The notes: generated by a model not told the origin, from the letters alone. A stretch of 64,000 bases of DNA from an uncultured Ruminococcus sp. (GCA_902789345.1 CADANT010000019.1:1-64000), one strand, 5' to 3'; counted from the stretch's first letter, positions 45,529 through 55,108 are shown. Numbers and translations: made by a program.

Positions 45529-47070
45529 TTAGCCTTTAATAATAAGGCTTTTACCTGTCATTTCCTTTGGCTGAGGCAATCCCATCATTTCCAACAATGT
45601 AGGAGCAATGTCTGCCAGGCAGCCGTTTTCTCTTAGCTTGTATGAAGGGTCTGCATTAACAAGAATAAACGGTACAGGGTTTGTTGTGTGGGCTGTAAAG
45701 CTCTCGCCTGTTTCGTAGTCAATAAGCTGTTCAACATTACCGTGGTCGGCACATATAAACATTTGACCGTCAACCTGCTTTATAAACTCAACAATTTCGC
45801 CAACGCACTCGTCTATAACCTCTACTGCTTTTACAGCAGCCTCCATAACGCCTGTATGACCTACCATATCAGGGTTAGCAAAGTTACAGATAATAACATC
45901 GTACTTGCCGCCTGTAATAGCCTCGCTTAGCTTGTCGCAAACAGTATAAGCGCTCATTCTAGGCTTTTTGTCGTATGTCGGAACATACTTAGGTGAGTCA
46001 ACAAGAATTCTGTCTTCGCCCTCGTTAGGTGTTTCTACGCCGCCGTTAAAGAAGAATGTTACATGGGCATACTTCTCTGTTTCGGCAATTCTTGCCTGCT
46101 TTAGGTTGTTTGCGGCTAGGTACTCGCCAAGTGTATTTGTTATAGAAACCTTTTTAAATGCAATTTCCTTGTTAGGAATTGTTACATCGTATTCTGTAAA
46201 GCAAACAAACTTAACATTCTTTCTTGCCCCTCTGTTAAAGCCGCTGAAATCGTCGGCACAGAAAGCCCTTGTCATTTGTCTTGCTCTGTCAGGACGGAAG
46301 TTAAAGAATACAACAGAGTCGTTGTCGTTTACTGTGGCAACAGGAGCGCCGTCCTTAGTAATTACAACAGGAACAACAAACTCGTCTGTAACATCTTTCT
46401 CGTATGAATCGGCAACAGCCTGTACAGGGCACTGTGCTGTTTCGCCCTGGCCCTTTGTAATAGCGTTGTATGCCTTTTCTACTCTGTCCCAGTTGTTATC
46501 TCTGTCCATAGCATAGTAACGGCCGGAGATAGACGCTACCTGACCTACACCGATTTCCTTCATTTTGTCGCAAAGCTCCTGAACGAACTCTTTACCGGAG
46601 GTTGGTGCAGTATCTCTGCCGTCTAGGAAAGCATGAACATAAACCTTTTCAATGCCGTTTCTCTTAGCCATTTCAAGCAAACCGTAAAGGTGTGTGTTGT
46701 GGCTGTGTACGCCGCCGTCTGACAGCAAACCAAACAAATGCAAAGCGGAGTTGTTAGCTTTTACATTATTAACAGCATCTACAAGAGCTTCGTTTTCAAA
46801 GAAATCGCCGTCTTCAATAGCCTTTGTAATTCTTGTAAGCTCCTGGTAAACAATTCTGCCGGCACCCATATTTAGGTGGCCAACCTCTGAGTTACCCATT
46901 TGTCCGTCAGGCAAGCCAACAGCCAAGCCGCTTGCATAGCCCTTAACAAAAGGATATTCCTTCATTAGCTTGTCCATAACAGGTGTTTTTGCGTTGGCAA
47001 CAGCGTTGCCCTCTACCTTGTCATTCAGACCGTAACCGTCAAGTATTAATAAAACTGTAGGTTTTTTCAT
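45529..47070 (-). CDS. gpmI: 2,3-bisphosphoglycerate-independent phosphoglycerate mutase
   Basis: It converts 3-phosphoglycerate to 2-phosphoglycerate in glycolysis using Mn2+. The 513 residues belong to the alkaline phosphatase fold, with metal ligand Asp11 in LILDGYG and the catalytic Ser61 in QMGNSEVGH. HNTHLYGLL, HAFLDGRDTAP and the C-terminal metal sites NFANPDMVGHTG and CADHGNVEQ follow. It is the last gene of the pgk-tpiA-gpmI set, 67 nt after tpiA, with a terminator after it. gap and eno are not in the window. Confidence 0.97.
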   Translation of the reverse strand: MKKPTVLLILDGYGLNDKVEGNAVANAKTPVMDKLMKEYPFVKGYASGLAVGLPDGQMGNSEVGHLNMGAGRIVYQELTRITKAIEDGDFFENEALVDAVNNVKANNSALHLFGLLSDGGVHSHNTHLYGLLEMAKRNGIEKVYVHAFLDGRDTAPTSGKEFVQELCDKMKEIGVGQVASISGRYYAMDRDNNWDRVEKAYNAITKGQGETAQCPVQAVADSYEKDVTDEFVVPVVITKDGAPVATVNDNDSVVFFNFRPDRARQMTRAFCADDFSGFNRGARKNVKFVCFTEYDVTIPNKEIAFKKVSITNTLGEYLAANNLKQARIAETEKYAHVTFFFNGGVETPNEGEDRILVDSPKYVPTYDKKPRMSAYTVCDKLSEAITGGKYDVIICNFANPDMVGHTGVMEAAVKAVEVIDECVGEIVEFIKQVDGQMFICADHGNVEQLIDYETGESFTAHTTNPVPFILVNADPSYKLRENGCLADIAPTLLEMMGLPQPKEMTGKSLIIKG

Positions 47071-47137
47071 TTGATTATCTCCTTATCTAAAGATACACTG
47101 CAAATCTTGTTTAAGCGTAAATTAACAGCAATGTTAA

Positions 47138-47905
47138 TTACTTGCTTGCAGCCTTAACAATAGCAGCAAACTTTTCTGCTACAAGTGAAGCGCCGCCAAT
47201 AAGACCGCCGTCAACATTTTCTTTGCTTAGAAGCTCGTCGCAGTTGCCGTCGTTCATAGAACCGCCGTACTGGATTGTAACAGCGTTAGCAACCTCTTGA
47301 CCATACAGCTTGGCAAGTGTAGCACGAATAAATGCGCAAACCTCTTCAGCCTGCTCAGCTGTAGCTGTTTTACCTGTGCCGATAGCCCATACAGGCTCGT
47401 AAGCGATAATTGTTTTCTTAACATCCTCGGCAGATACATCGAACAAGTCCAGCTTAATCTGCCTTGCGATAACTTCCTCTGTAATGTCGCACTCACGCTC
47501 CCACAAAAGCTCGCCAACACAAACAATTGGCTTTAGACCTGCAGCAAGAGCAGCCTTTGTTCTCTTGTTTACTGTTTCATCTGTTTCGCCAAAGTACTGT
47601 CTTCTTTCGCTGTGGCCAAGTACGACATACTCAACGCCAAGCTCTGTAAGCATACCTGTTGAAATTTCGCCTGTGAAAGCGCCGCTTTCAGCCCAGTGGC
47701 AGTTTTCGGCACCGATTTTAATGTTTGTACCCTTTGTAGCCTCAATAGCTGTGCATAGGTCTACATATGGTACACAAGCTATAACTTCACAGTCAGCGTC
47801 CTTTACAAGAGGAGCAATCTCCTTTAGCAAAGCTTCAGCTTCCTTTGGTGTTTTATTCATTTTCCAGTTACCGGCAATAACTGCCTTTCTAAGAGTTTTA
47901 TTCAT
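47138..47905 (-). CDS. tpiA: Triosephosphate isomerase
   Basis: It interconverts dihydroxyacetone phosphate and glyceraldehyde-3-phosphate. The 255-residue barrel holds GNWKMNKTP with the catalytic lysine, LGHSERRQYFGE with the catalytic histidine, AYEPVWAIGTGK with the catalytic glutamate, and the phosphate-binding IQYGGSMNDGN. GAAAGGAA precedes the ATG. Two hairpins (47968-47987 and 48026-48048) separate it from pgk and may lower or process the read-through transcript. Confidence 0.97.
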   Translation of the reverse strand: MNKTLRKAVIAGNWKMNKTPKEAEALLKEIAPLVKDADCEVIACVPYVDLCTAIEATKGTNIKIGAENCHWAESGAFTGEISTGMLTELGVEYVVLGHSERRQYFGETDETVNKRTKAALAAGLKPIVCVGELLWERECDITEEVIARQIKLDLFDVSAEDVKKTIIAYEPVWAIGTGKTATAEQAEEVCAFIRATLAKLYGQEVANAVTIQYGGSMNDGNCDELLSKENVDGGLIGGASLVAEKFAAIVKAASK

Positions 47906-47967
47906 AATAAAAAATTCCTTTCGTATGTTATATAGTTTAAGTATAAATATTAATATATACTAATGCC

Positions 47968-48048
47968 CCGGCAAATTTTTATGCCGGTTACGGCGGTTAG
48001 TAATAAATAACAATCAACTAACAATAAGGGCGGAAAGTTTCCGCCCTT
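47968..48048 (-). promoter_or_regulatory. Two hairpins between pgk and tpiA
   Basis: AAGGGCGG/CCGCCCTT (48026-48048) and CCGGCA/TGCCGG (47968-47987) lie between the two genes. Neither has a clear T run on the - strand, so they are more likely partial terminators or RNA-processing or stability elements than full stops. Confidence 0.45.
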
Positions 48049-48065
48049 TATTTACATTATAAAAA

Positions 48066-49280
48066 TTATTTCTTATCAGCAATAGCTGCAATACCAGGAA
48101 GAACCTTACCCTCAAGATACTCAAGAGAAGCGCCGCCGCCTGTTGAAATGTGGCTCATCTTGTCAGCAAAGCCAAGCTGAATAACAGCAGCAGCAGAGTC
48201 ACCGCCACCGATGATTGTTGTAGCGTCTGTTTCTGCCAAAGCCTTAGCAACAGCAATAGTACCTGCAGCCAATGTTGGGTTTTCAAATACGCCCATAGGA
48301 CCGTTCCATACAACTGTCTTTGCAGACTTAACAGCCTCAGCAAACAAAGCCTGTGTCTTTGTACCGATGTCAAGACCCTCTTTATCAGCAGGAATAGCTG
48401 TTGAATCTACAACCTCTACAGCGATTTCAGCGTCGATTGGATCCGGGAAACCGTCAGCAACTGTTGTATCAATAGGCAGAAGCAGCTTTTTGCCCAGCTT
48501 CTCAGCCTTTTCCATCATTTCCTTACAGTAATCAAGCTTGCTGTCGTCAACAAGTGACTTACCAACCTCGTAGCCCTTAGCCTTTAGGAATGTGTAAGCC
48601 ATACCGCCGCCGATAATAAGTGTGTCGCACTTTTCAAGCAGGTTAGAAATAACATTTAGCTTATCTGCAACCTTAGCACCGCCCAAAATAGCAACGAAAG
48701 GTCTTACAGGCTGCTCTACAGCATTGCCAAGGTAGTTGATTTCTTTCTGCATTAGGTAGCCTACAGCTGTTTCCTTAACAAACTGTGTAACGCCTACTGT
48801 TGAGCAGTGTGCTCTGTGAGCTGAACCGAAAGCGTCCATAACAAATACATCTGCCAATGAAGCAAGGTCTTTGCTGAATGGCTCTTCGTTCTTTGTTTCT
48901 TCCTTACGGAAACGAGTGTTCTGTAGTAGAACAACATCGCCGTCCTGCATAGCGTCTACAGCCTTTTTAGCATTTTCGCCTACTACTGTATCATCATTTG
49001 CAAAAACTACATCCTTACCCAACAGCTCGCTTAGTCTTACAGCTACAGGAGCAAGTGAGAACTTCTCCTCTGGGCCGTTCTTTGGCTTACCTAGGTGTGA
49101 GCAAAGAATAACCTTACCGCCGTCATTTACCAACTTCTGAATTGTTGGCAAAGCAGCTGTAATTCTATTGTCGTTTGTAATAACGCCGTCCTTTAGAGGT
49201 ACATTGAAATCGCAACGAACAAGAACTTTTTTGCCCTTTACATTAATATCGTCAACTGTAACTTTGTCTAGAAATCCCAT
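48066..49280 (-). CDS. pgk: Phosphoglycerate kinase
   Basis: It transfers phosphate from 1,3-bisphosphoglycerate to ADP. The 404-residue protein has both lobes: the N-terminal substrate site [12 protein letters not shown] and LCSHLGKPK, the central [11 protein letters not shown], and the C-terminal nucleotide site with [10 protein letters not shown] and [10 protein letters not shown] promoter (49363-49391) drives it, so pgk is probably the first gene of the pgk-tpiA-gpmI set. The ribosome site is GAAAGGATG. Confidence 0.97.
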   Translation of the reverse strand: MGFLDKVTVDDINVKGKKVLVRCDFNVPLKDGVITNDNRITAALPTIQKLVNDGGKVILCSHLGKPKNGPEEKFSLAPVAVRLSELLGKDVVFANDDTVVGENAKKAVDAMQDGDVVLLQNTRFRKEETKNEEPFSKDLASLADVFVMDAFGSAHRAHCSTVGVTQFVKETAVGYLMQKEINYLGNAVEQPVRPFVAILGGAKVADKLNVISNLLEKCDTLIIGGGMAYTFLKAKGYEVGKSLVDDSKLDYCKEMMEKAEKLGKKLLLPIDTTVADGFPDPIDAEIAVEVVDSTAIPADKEGLDIGTKTQALFAEAVKSAKTVVWNGPMGVFENPTLAAGTIAVAKALAETDATTIIGGGDSAAAVIQLGFADKMSHISTGGGASLEYLEGKVLPGIAAIADKK

Positions 49281-49362
49281 TTCTATAACATCCTTTCAAG
49301 TATATTTAAGTCTTCCGTTTTATGTTTTTACCAAAACAAGGAAAGTACCTTTCACAACATTT

Positions 49363-49391
49363 ATTTTATAATAAAAATATCTATTTTTCAA
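49363..49391 (-). promoter_or_regulatory. Promoter of pgk
   Basis: On the - strand: TTGAAA (49386-49391), a 17-nt spacer, TAAAAT (49363-49368). The start codon lies about 83 nt downstream. Confidence 0.6.
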
Positions 49392-49447
49392 TACTTCATA
49401 AGGTCAATTTGCAGTAATTTCTTAAATTCCTATAAATTTATTCACAA

Positions 49448-49948
49448 TTACTCATCCCAGCTTAGTCTGTGAAGATTGCCTTTGCACAACAGGTCGGGGT
49501 AGTTCCATTGTCTGAGCGTTTCATACACGGCAACAGCCACAGAATTTGACAGGTTAAGGCTGCGTGCCTGACTTATCATAGGAATACGCACCGTAGTGTC
49601 GGGATTATCGTGAAGAAGCTGCTCCGGCAAACCTGCTGTTTCTCTGCCAAAAAGTAAGTATGCACCGTCGGGATATTTAATGTCGGAATGTATATGCCGT
49701 GCCTTTGTGGAGAAATAATAATAAGGGCCGTTGGTTCTGCTGAAAAAATCATTTATATTGTCATAAACAGTAATGTCAAGTAAATCCCAGTAGTCCAGCC
49801 CGGCTCTTTTTACCGCTTTTTCGCTAATGCTAAAGCCAAGAGGCCTTACCAAATGCAGCCTTGCACCGGTTGCCGCACAGGTTCGTGCAATATTTCCGGT
49901 ATTTTGCGGAATTTCAGGCTCTACCAAAACTATATTAAGCTCTGCCAT
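49448..49948 (-). CDS. trmL: tRNA (cytidine(34)-2'-O)-methyltransferase
   Basis: A small SPOUT methyltransferase of 166 residues that modifies the wobble base of certain leucine tRNAs. It has the TrmL order: VEPEIPQNTGNIARTCAATG near the N-terminus, the central LLFGRETAGLPEQLL, and the C-terminal knot RIPMISQARSLNLSNSVAVA. There is no N-terminal substrate domain, as expected for TrmL. Its 3' end lies close to the pgk promoter, so the two are separate transcription units. Confidence 0.93.
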   Translation of the reverse strand: MAELNIVLVEPEIPQNTGNIARTCAATGARLHLVRPLGFSISEKAVKRAGLDYWDLLDITVYDNINDFFSRTNGPYYYFSTKARHIHSDIKYPDGAYLLFGRETAGLPEQLLHDNPDTTVRIPMISQARSLNLSNSVAVAVYETLRQWNYPDLLCKGNLHRLSWDE

Positions 49949-50087
49949 AAATTATATTGTCCTTTCTGTTATAAATTATTACTCTCTGTACAAAATAGTA
50001 AAAGGAAGTGGTTTTAAATTGAACAATGAAGTTTTACTTCTGGAAAATATATTAACATTCTATACCCTATATAGGAGGTGTAAAAAA

Positions 50088-50270
50088 ATGACTAAAAATG
50101 CAATGAGCGTTGCCAAGGGTGTTGCTGCTGTGGTAGCTACCGGTGTGGTAGTAGGCTATGTAAGCAACAAGGTTATGCAGAAAAATCCTAAAACCGTTAA
50201 GCGCAAGGCAAGCGATGCCGTAAGCGCAATGGGACAAATTGTAAACGATATTTCTTATCTTTTAAAATAA
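50088..50270 (+). CDS. Small 60-residue protein, one hydrophobic segment
   Basis: A small protein of unknown function. The hydrophobic stretch at about 9-25 (GVAAVVATGVVVGYVS) is short and alanine/valine-rich, followed by a basic part KNPKTVKRKASDAV and an amphipathic end. It resembles the small YtxH-like or signal-anchored proteins of Firmicutes in build only. AGGAGGTG lies 6 nt before the ATG, a near-perfect ribosome site, and a strong terminator follows. An in-frame TTG further upstream has a weaker site and is not used here. Confidence 0.75.
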   Translation: MTKNAMSVAKGVAAVVATGVVVGYVSNKVMQKNPKTVKRKASDAVSAMGQIVNDISYLLK

Positions 50271-50281
50271 TAACAAGCAAC

Positions 50282-50319
50282 ATAAGGTGCACAGGGCAAG
50301 CTTTCCCTATGCACCTTAT
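50282..50319. terminator. Bidirectional terminator between the small gene and mnmA
   Basis: A stem ATAAGGTGCA/TGCACCTTAT with inner AGGG/CCCT pairing, followed by TTTTC on the + side. It ends the small + strand gene and can end mnmA from the other side. Confidence 0.8.
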
Positions 50320-50363
50320 TTTCAGTTTTTCTGCCTTATAGCTTTTCTTAGGAAAAATAAAGC

Positions 50364-51434
50364 TTACCTTATGGTTCCTCCGCCTACTACATACTCTCCG
50401 TCGTAAAAAACAACAGCCTGTCCCTTTGTAATCGCCCTTTGCGGCTGGTCAAACTCTACTACTACCTTGTCATTATCTACAGGGTGTATAGTAGCCGGGG
50501 CCTCTTTTTGACTGTAGCGTGTTTTAGCCGTTACTTTAACATCGCTTTTAGGAGCGTCTATAGCAATCCAGTTAAGGTCTGTAGCCGTAAGAGTGTTTGT
50601 AAACAGGTCTGAATTTTCACCTAAAGTTACTACATTGTTGTCAGGGTTTTTATCAAGTACAAATATAGGGTGCCGGTAGCTTATACCCAAGCCCTTGCGC
50701 TGACCTATAGTGTAGTGGATAATGCCCTTGTGTCTGCCCAGCACTGTGCCGTCTTTGTACACAAAGTCCCCCTGTGGGGTATGCACGCCCATTGTATTTT
50801 CCAAAAAAACTGCATAGTCGCCGTCTTTTATAAAGCATATGTCCTGACTGTCGGGTTTTCTGGCATTAACTAAATTATGCTCCTCTGCCAAGGCTCTGGA
50901 CTGCTCCTTTGTCATTGCGCCTAAAGGGAACAAGGTATGCCTTAGCATATCCTGTGTAAGCACATACAGCACATATGTCTGGTCTTTTCTGCCGTCAACC
51001 GCCTTTTTTATAAGCACCCTGCCGTTTGAGTCTACTTCCCGCTGTACATAGTGACCAGTGGCAATGTAGTCGTAATCCAAAAGCTTTGCCCTTTCAAGCA
51101 TTTTGGCAAACTTTATGTATTTGTTACACTCTATACAAGGGTTTGGAGTTTCACCCATTTCGTAGCTTTTGGCAAATCTGTTTATAACCTGCTCTTTAAA
51201 CTGCTCGCCAAAATTAAAAACATAGTGGCGTATGCCCAGCTTGTAGCATACTGTTCGGGCGTCCATAACATCCTCCAGCGAACAGCAGGTGCGTGTATTG
51301 CTTACGCCAATATCCTCGTTATTAAAAAGACGCAGTGTAGCACCGTCGGTTTCGTAGCCCTGCTGTTGTAAAAGCAAAGCGCAAACAGAGCTGTCTACAC
51401 CGCCGCTCATACCTACCAAAACTCTTTCAGCCAT
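50364..51434 (-). CDS. mnmA: tRNA-uridine 2-thiolase MnmA
   Basis: It puts sulfur on U34 of glutamate, lysine and glutamine tRNAs, with ATP. The 356 residues have the PP-loop GMSGGVDSSV near the N-terminus, the catalytic cysteine in NPCIECN, TGHYVQRE, and a second catalytic cysteine in DSQDICFI, followed by the beta-barrel C-terminal domain. The start at 51434 is preferred since GAAGGTGA lies upstream and the preceding 17 codons are not conserved. An extended -10 (TGTTATAAT on the - strand) lies at 51474-51482. Confidence 0.95.
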   Translation of the reverse strand: MAERVLVGMSGGVDSSVCALLLQQQGYETDGATLRLFNNEDIGVSNTRTCCSLEDVMDARTVCYKLGIRHYVFNFGEQFKEQVINRFAKSYEMGETPNPCIECNKYIKFAKMLERAKLLDYDYIATGHYVQREVDSNGRVLIKKAVDGRKDQTYVLYVLTQDMLRHTLFPLGAMTKEQSRALAEEHNLVNARKPDSQDICFIKDGDYAVFLENTMGVHTPQGDFVYKDGTVLGRHKGIIHYTIGQRKGLGISYRHPIFVLDKNPDNNVVTLGENSDLFTNTLTATDLNWIAIDAPKSDVKVTAKTRYSQKEAPATIHPVDNDKVVVEFDQPQRAITKGQAVVFYDGEYVVGGGTIR

Positions 51435-51473
51435 ATTTTCACCTTCTAAATTCAAATAGTCTGCTTTGTAGCT

Positions 51474-51482
51474 ATTATAACA
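51474..51482 (-). promoter_or_regulatory. Extended -10 promoter of mnmA
   Basis: TGTTATAAT on the - strand, 39 nt before the mnmA start, without a clear -35. It follows the argF terminator, so mnmA has its own unit. Confidence 0.5.
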
Positions 51483-51508
51483 CATTACAAAAAATACGGT
51501 TACAAAAA

Positions 51509-51541
51509 TTTATGGGAATACAACCCCTGTATTCCCATAAA
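51509..51541 (-). terminator. Terminator of the arginine operon
   Basis: A perfect 14-bp stem (51509-51522 with 51528-51541) and a 5-nt loop, followed on the - strand by TTTTTG. It lies 51 nt after the argF stop. Confidence 0.8.
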
Positions 51542-51592
51542 TAAATACCAAATACCGTTTAAGGCCTATTGCATTTTAACGATATTTATAAA

Positions 51593-52504
51593 TTAGTCCT
51601 TCATCATTGTAACAAGTACAGCCTTTTGTGCATGCAGTCTGTTTTCTGCCTCTTCAAAAATCTCACTTGCGTGTGCCTCAAAAACATCGGCTGTAATTTC
51701 TTCGCCGCGGTGTGCAGGCAGGCAGTGCAGTACCATACAGTCTTTATTTGTAACGCTCATAAGGTCAGCGTCTACACAATAAATACCGGCAAAGGATTTT
51801 GCACGAAGCTGTGCTTCCTCCTCCTGTCCCATTGAAGCCCATACATCTGTATAAACTACATCTGCGTTCTTTGCGGCCTCCTTAGGGTCTCTGTACAAAC
51901 CAAACTTGTCGCCGTATTCCTTTGCAAAATCAAGAATTTCCTTAGGTGGGTCGTAGCCCTCAGGACAAGCAATAGTAACGCTCATACCTGTTTTAAGTCC
52001 GCCTACGATTAATGAGTTCGCCATATTGTTGCCGTCGCCGATAAAGCAAAGCTTTAGTCCCTCTAAAGAGCCTTTGCTTTCTCTTATTGTCATAAGGTCA
52101 GCCATAACCTGGCAAGGATGGCAGAAATCTGTTAAGCCGTTAATTACAGGAATTGAACCGTATTCAGCCAGTGTCTCTACCTCTGCCTGTTCAAAGGTTC
52201 TTATCATAATGCCGTCAAGGAATCTTGACAAAACCCTTGCAGTATCCTGTACAGGCTCGCCACGGCCTATCTGCATATCGTTTGCAGACAAAAACAGTGG
52301 GTAACCGCCAAGCTGGTACATACCTACCTCAAAGGAAACACGGGTTCTGGTAGATGCCTTTTGGAATATCATACCCAGTGTTTTGCCGGCAAGGTGCTTG
52401 TGCTCAATACCGTGCTTTTGCTCATATTTCAGCTGGTCAGCAAGGTTAAGCATTTCTATAATCTCTTTACCGCTGTAGTCCAGCAGCTTTAAAAAATGTT
52501 TCAT
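51593..52504 (-). CDS. argF: Ornithine carbamoyltransferase
   Basis: It makes citrulline from ornithine and carbamoyl phosphate. The 303 residues include the carbamoyl-phosphate loop STRTR (51-55), DFCHPCQ, and HCLPAHRG near the C-terminus, which binds ornithine. This is a biosynthetic form, since it lies last in the arg operon, 70 nt after argD, and no arcA or arcC is present. GGAGAGC is upstream of the ATG. Confidence 0.96.
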   Translation of the reverse strand: MKHFLKLLDYSGKEIIEMLNLADQLKYEQKHGIEHKHLAGKTLGMIFQKASTRTRVSFEVGMYQLGGYPLFLSANDMQIGRGEPVQDTARVLSRFLDGIMIRTFEQAEVETLAEYGSIPVINGLTDFCHPCQVMADLMTIRESKGSLEGLKLCFIGDGNNMANSLIVGGLKTGMSVTIACPEGYDPPKEILDFAKEYGDKFGLYRDPKEAAKNADVVYTDVWASMGQEEEAQLRAKSFAGIYCVDADLMSVTNKDCMVLHCLPAHRGEEITADVFEAHASEIFEEAENRLHAQKAVLVTMMKD

Positions 52505-52574
52505 TAATTGCTCTCCTTTATATTGAATTTATATTAATTAAATACTAAGTAATTATTGTCTGAAATATTAAAAA

Positions 52575-53744
52575 TTACAGACACTTCTTAAATATTTCAA
52601 GACCTCTGTTAATTTCGTCCTCTGTTATGTTCAGTGGCGGAAGGAAACGAATTAGAGTCTTTGCTGTAAGAACCAAAAGTCCGTTTTCAACACATTTTGC
52701 GGCTACTTCTTTAGCGTTATCCTTTTTAAGTACAACGCCTATCATCATACCCATACCACGAACTTGACTTACACCGTCCATAGCGGACAGCTTTTCTTTA
52801 ATATACTGTCCCTTTTCTTGTACAGACTTTAAAAATTCCGGAGTATTTACACGGCTAAGCACCTCTAAAGCACCGGCACAGGCTATAGGGTTTCCGCCGT
52901 AGGTAGTACCGTGAGTACCCGGTGTCATTACATTTGCAAGGCTTTCACTGCACAGGCAAGCACCCATAGGCAAACCACCGCCTATACCCTTTGCAGAGGA
53001 CACAATGTCGGGCTTAATTCCAAACTGCTCGTAGCAATAAAGAGTGCCTGTTCTGCCTACGCCTGTTTGAACTTCATCTATAATTAAAAGCAAATCGTTT
53101 TCTTTACAATAGTTGGCAAGCTGCTGTACAAACTCCTTGTCAAGTGGGTTTACACCGCCCTCGCCCTGTATAAGCTCTACCATAACAGCACAGGTTTTTT
53201 CGTTTACCTTTTCTTTTACGCTGTTCATATCGTTTGCCTTAGCAAAGGTAAATCCCTCGGTAAACGGGAAAAAGTAGTTATGAAAAACATCTTGACCTGT
53301 TGCCGCCAGTGTTGTAACTGTTCTGCCGTGGAAAGAATTTTCAAGAGTTACAATTTCTGTTCTTTCTTTTCCGTACTTTTCAAAGCTGTACTTTCTTGCA
53401 AGCTTAATTGCACACTCGTTAGCCTCTGCACCGCTGTTGGCAAAAAACACCTTGCTAAAGCCTGTAGCCTTGCAAAGCTTCTTGGCTAGCTCTGTTTGCA
53501 GTGGGCTGTAATATAAATTGGAAATGTGCTGCAATGTTGCCGCCTGGTCAGAAACCGCCTTTACCCAGCCGTCGTCACTGTAGCCCAAGCAATTTACGCC
53601 TATTCCGCTTGTGAAATCAATATATTCCTTGCCGCTTTCGTCCCATGCCTTTGCACCCTTGCCCTTTACCAAGGCTACATTAAACCTGCCATAGGTATGC
53701 ATAAGGTATTGGCTTTCGTCGGCCTTTATTTGTTCCAGTGTCAT
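52575..53744 (-). CDS. argD: Acetylornithine aminotransferase
   Basis: A PLP enzyme that converts N-acetylglutamate semialdehyde to N-acetylornithine. The 389 residues have the class III features: FANSGAEANECAIKLAR, NSFHGRTVTTL, the PLP-binding IIDEVQTGVGRTG and the catalytic lysine in SSAKGIGGGLPMGA. It lies between the GNAT gene (23 nt) and argF (70 nt) in one operon. Some ArgD enzymes also serve lysine synthesis, but the context points to arginine. Confidence 0.95.
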   Translation of the reverse strand: MTLEQIKADESQYLMHTYGRFNVALVKGKGAKAWDESGKEYIDFTSGIGVNCLGYSDDGWVKAVSDQAATLQHISNLYYSPLQTELAKKLCKATGFSKVFFANSGAEANECAIKLARKYSFEKYGKERTEIVTLENSFHGRTVTTLAATGQDVFHNYFFPFTEGFTFAKANDMNSVKEKVNEKTCAVMVELIQGEGGVNPLDKEFVQQLANYCKENDLLLIIDEVQTGVGRTGTLYCYEQFGIKPDIVSSAKGIGGGLPMGACLCSESLANVMTPGTHGTTYGGNPIACAGALEVLSRVNTPEFLKSVQEKGQYIKEKLSAMDGVSQVRGMGMMIGVVLKKDNAKEVAAKCVENGLLVLTAKTLIRFLPPLNITEDEINRGLEIFKKCL

Positions 53745-53767
53745 AATACTTCTTCCTTATACTTAAA

Positions 53768-54190
53768 TTATTTTTTCTCGTAGGAGTAAACGAAGATATC
53801 GTCACGCTTTTCAAAGCCAATACTGCTCCAAAAGCTCTGACCGCAGGAATTGTCCTGATAGGTAAAAATGTGGGTTTTATGTATTCCCTGCTGTGCCAGC
53901 TTCTCTATAGCCCTTGTAGCCATAGCTTTTGCTATGCCCTTTCTTCTGTATTGCGGCATAACCGCCATATGGTGTATAAAGCCACGCCTGCCGTCGTGAC
54001 CTGCCAGTACAGTTCCTACAATTTTGCCGTCTACTACAGCTATTTGGCTAAGGCCCTTATTTCTGTTAAGGTAATACTCAATTTCTTCTCTTTGGTCGGC
54101 CTCTGACAAGGCTCTTTTAGAGGTAATTTGCCACATAGCGAATATTTCATCGTAGCAGTCTATAGTCATTTCTTTAATTTGTACCGACAT
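53768..54190 (-). CDS. GNAT N-acetyltransferase in the arg operon
   Basis: A 140-residue single-domain acetyltransferase. The acetyl-CoA loop YRRKGIAKAM follows the IHHMAVMPQ strand, and the fold ends with SFWSSIGFEKRDD. It resembles YpeA-type GNAT proteins, whose substrates are unknown. In this operon neither argA nor argJ (the usual sources of N-acetylglutamate) is present, so this protein could be the N-acetylglutamate synthase, like the short GNAT-only ArgA of mycobacteria. That is inferred from position only. It lies between argB and argD. Confidence 0.85.
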   Translation of the reverse strand: MSVQIKEMTIDCYDEIFAMWQITSKRALSEADQREEIEYYLNRNKGLSQIAVVDGKIVGTVLAGHDGRRGFIHHMAVMPQYRRKGIAKAMATRAIEKLAQQGIHKTHIFTYQDNSCGQSFWSSIGFEKRDDIFVYSYEKK

Positions 54191-54250
54191 AATCCACCCC
54201 GTATAATTTTAAAATATAATACAGACCTGCCCCAAGGGAACTACAGTCTA

Positions 54251-55108
54251 TTAATAAAACATTGTACCGATACCCTCGTCAGAGAACATTTCAATAAGAA
54301 TTGAATGCTCTATTCTGCCGTCTATAATGTGGGCACGCTTAACGCCCTGTCTTACTGCCTCTACACAGCAGTCAATTTTAGGTATCATACCGCCGCTTAT
54401 AATGCCCTCTTTTTTCAGCATAGGAACCTCGCTTACATTGACAACAGGAATTAAAGTATTCTCATCGTCTTTATCTCTAAGCAAGCCACGAATATCTGTC
54501 ATTAAAATAAGCTTGCACGCACCCAGCTTTGCGGCTATTTGTGCAGCTGCAATGTCTGCGTTAATGTTGTAAACATTGCCGTCGTATCCACCTGCAACAG
54601 TGGAGATAATAGGAACATAGCCGTTGCCTATGGCGTCGTTAATAACCTGTGTGTTTACCTCTCGTATTTCGCCTACAAAGCCCAAATCGTCAGCTGTAAT
54701 AAGCTTGTCTGCCATAAGCATTTTTCCGTCAAGTCCGCACAAACCTACAGCCTTGCCGCTGTGGTCGTTTAGGCACTGTACAAGGCTTTTGTTTACCTTG
54801 CCGGCAAGCACCATTTCAACAATTTCCATTGTTTCTGCGTCTGTTACACGCATACCGTTTATAAACTTGCTTTTCTTGCCTGTTTTTTTCAGCATTTGGC
54901 TTATTTCAGGGCCGCCGCCGTGAACAAGCACAACATTTACGCCTACCAAGTGCATTAGGACTATATCGCTCATAACAGCACTTTTAAGCTCTGGGCTGAT
55001 CATAGCGTTTCCGCCATACTTAACAACAATGGTTTGTCCTGCGTACTTCTGAATATACGGCAGTGCCTGTATAAGCACATTTGCTCTTTTTTCGTTAGAA
55101 ATATCCAT
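54251..55108 (-). CDS. argB: Acetylglutamate kinase
   Basis: It phosphorylates N-acetylglutamate. The 285 residues belong to the amino-acid kinase family, with VVKYGGNAM near the start, VLVHGGGPEIS, the LCGLDGKML block and the MTDIRGLL segment near the ATP site. It has an N-terminal helix of ~20 residues, as in hexameric arginine-inhibited forms, so feedback inhibition by arginine is plausible. It lies 44 nt after argC. Confidence 0.96.
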   Translation of the reverse strand: MDISNEKRANVLIQALPYIQKYAGQTIVVKYGGNAMISPELKSAVMSDIVLMHLVGVNVVLVHGGGPEISQMLKKTGKKSKFINGMRVTDAETMEIVEMVLAGKVNKSLVQCLNDHSGKAVGLCGLDGKMLMADKLITADDLGFVGEIREVNTQVINDAIGNGYVPIISTVAGGYDGNVYNINADIAAAQIAAKLGACKLILMTDIRGLLRDKDDENTLIPVVNVSEVPMLKKEGIISGGMIPKIDCCVEAVRQGVKRAHIIDGRIEHSILIEMFSDEGIGTMFY

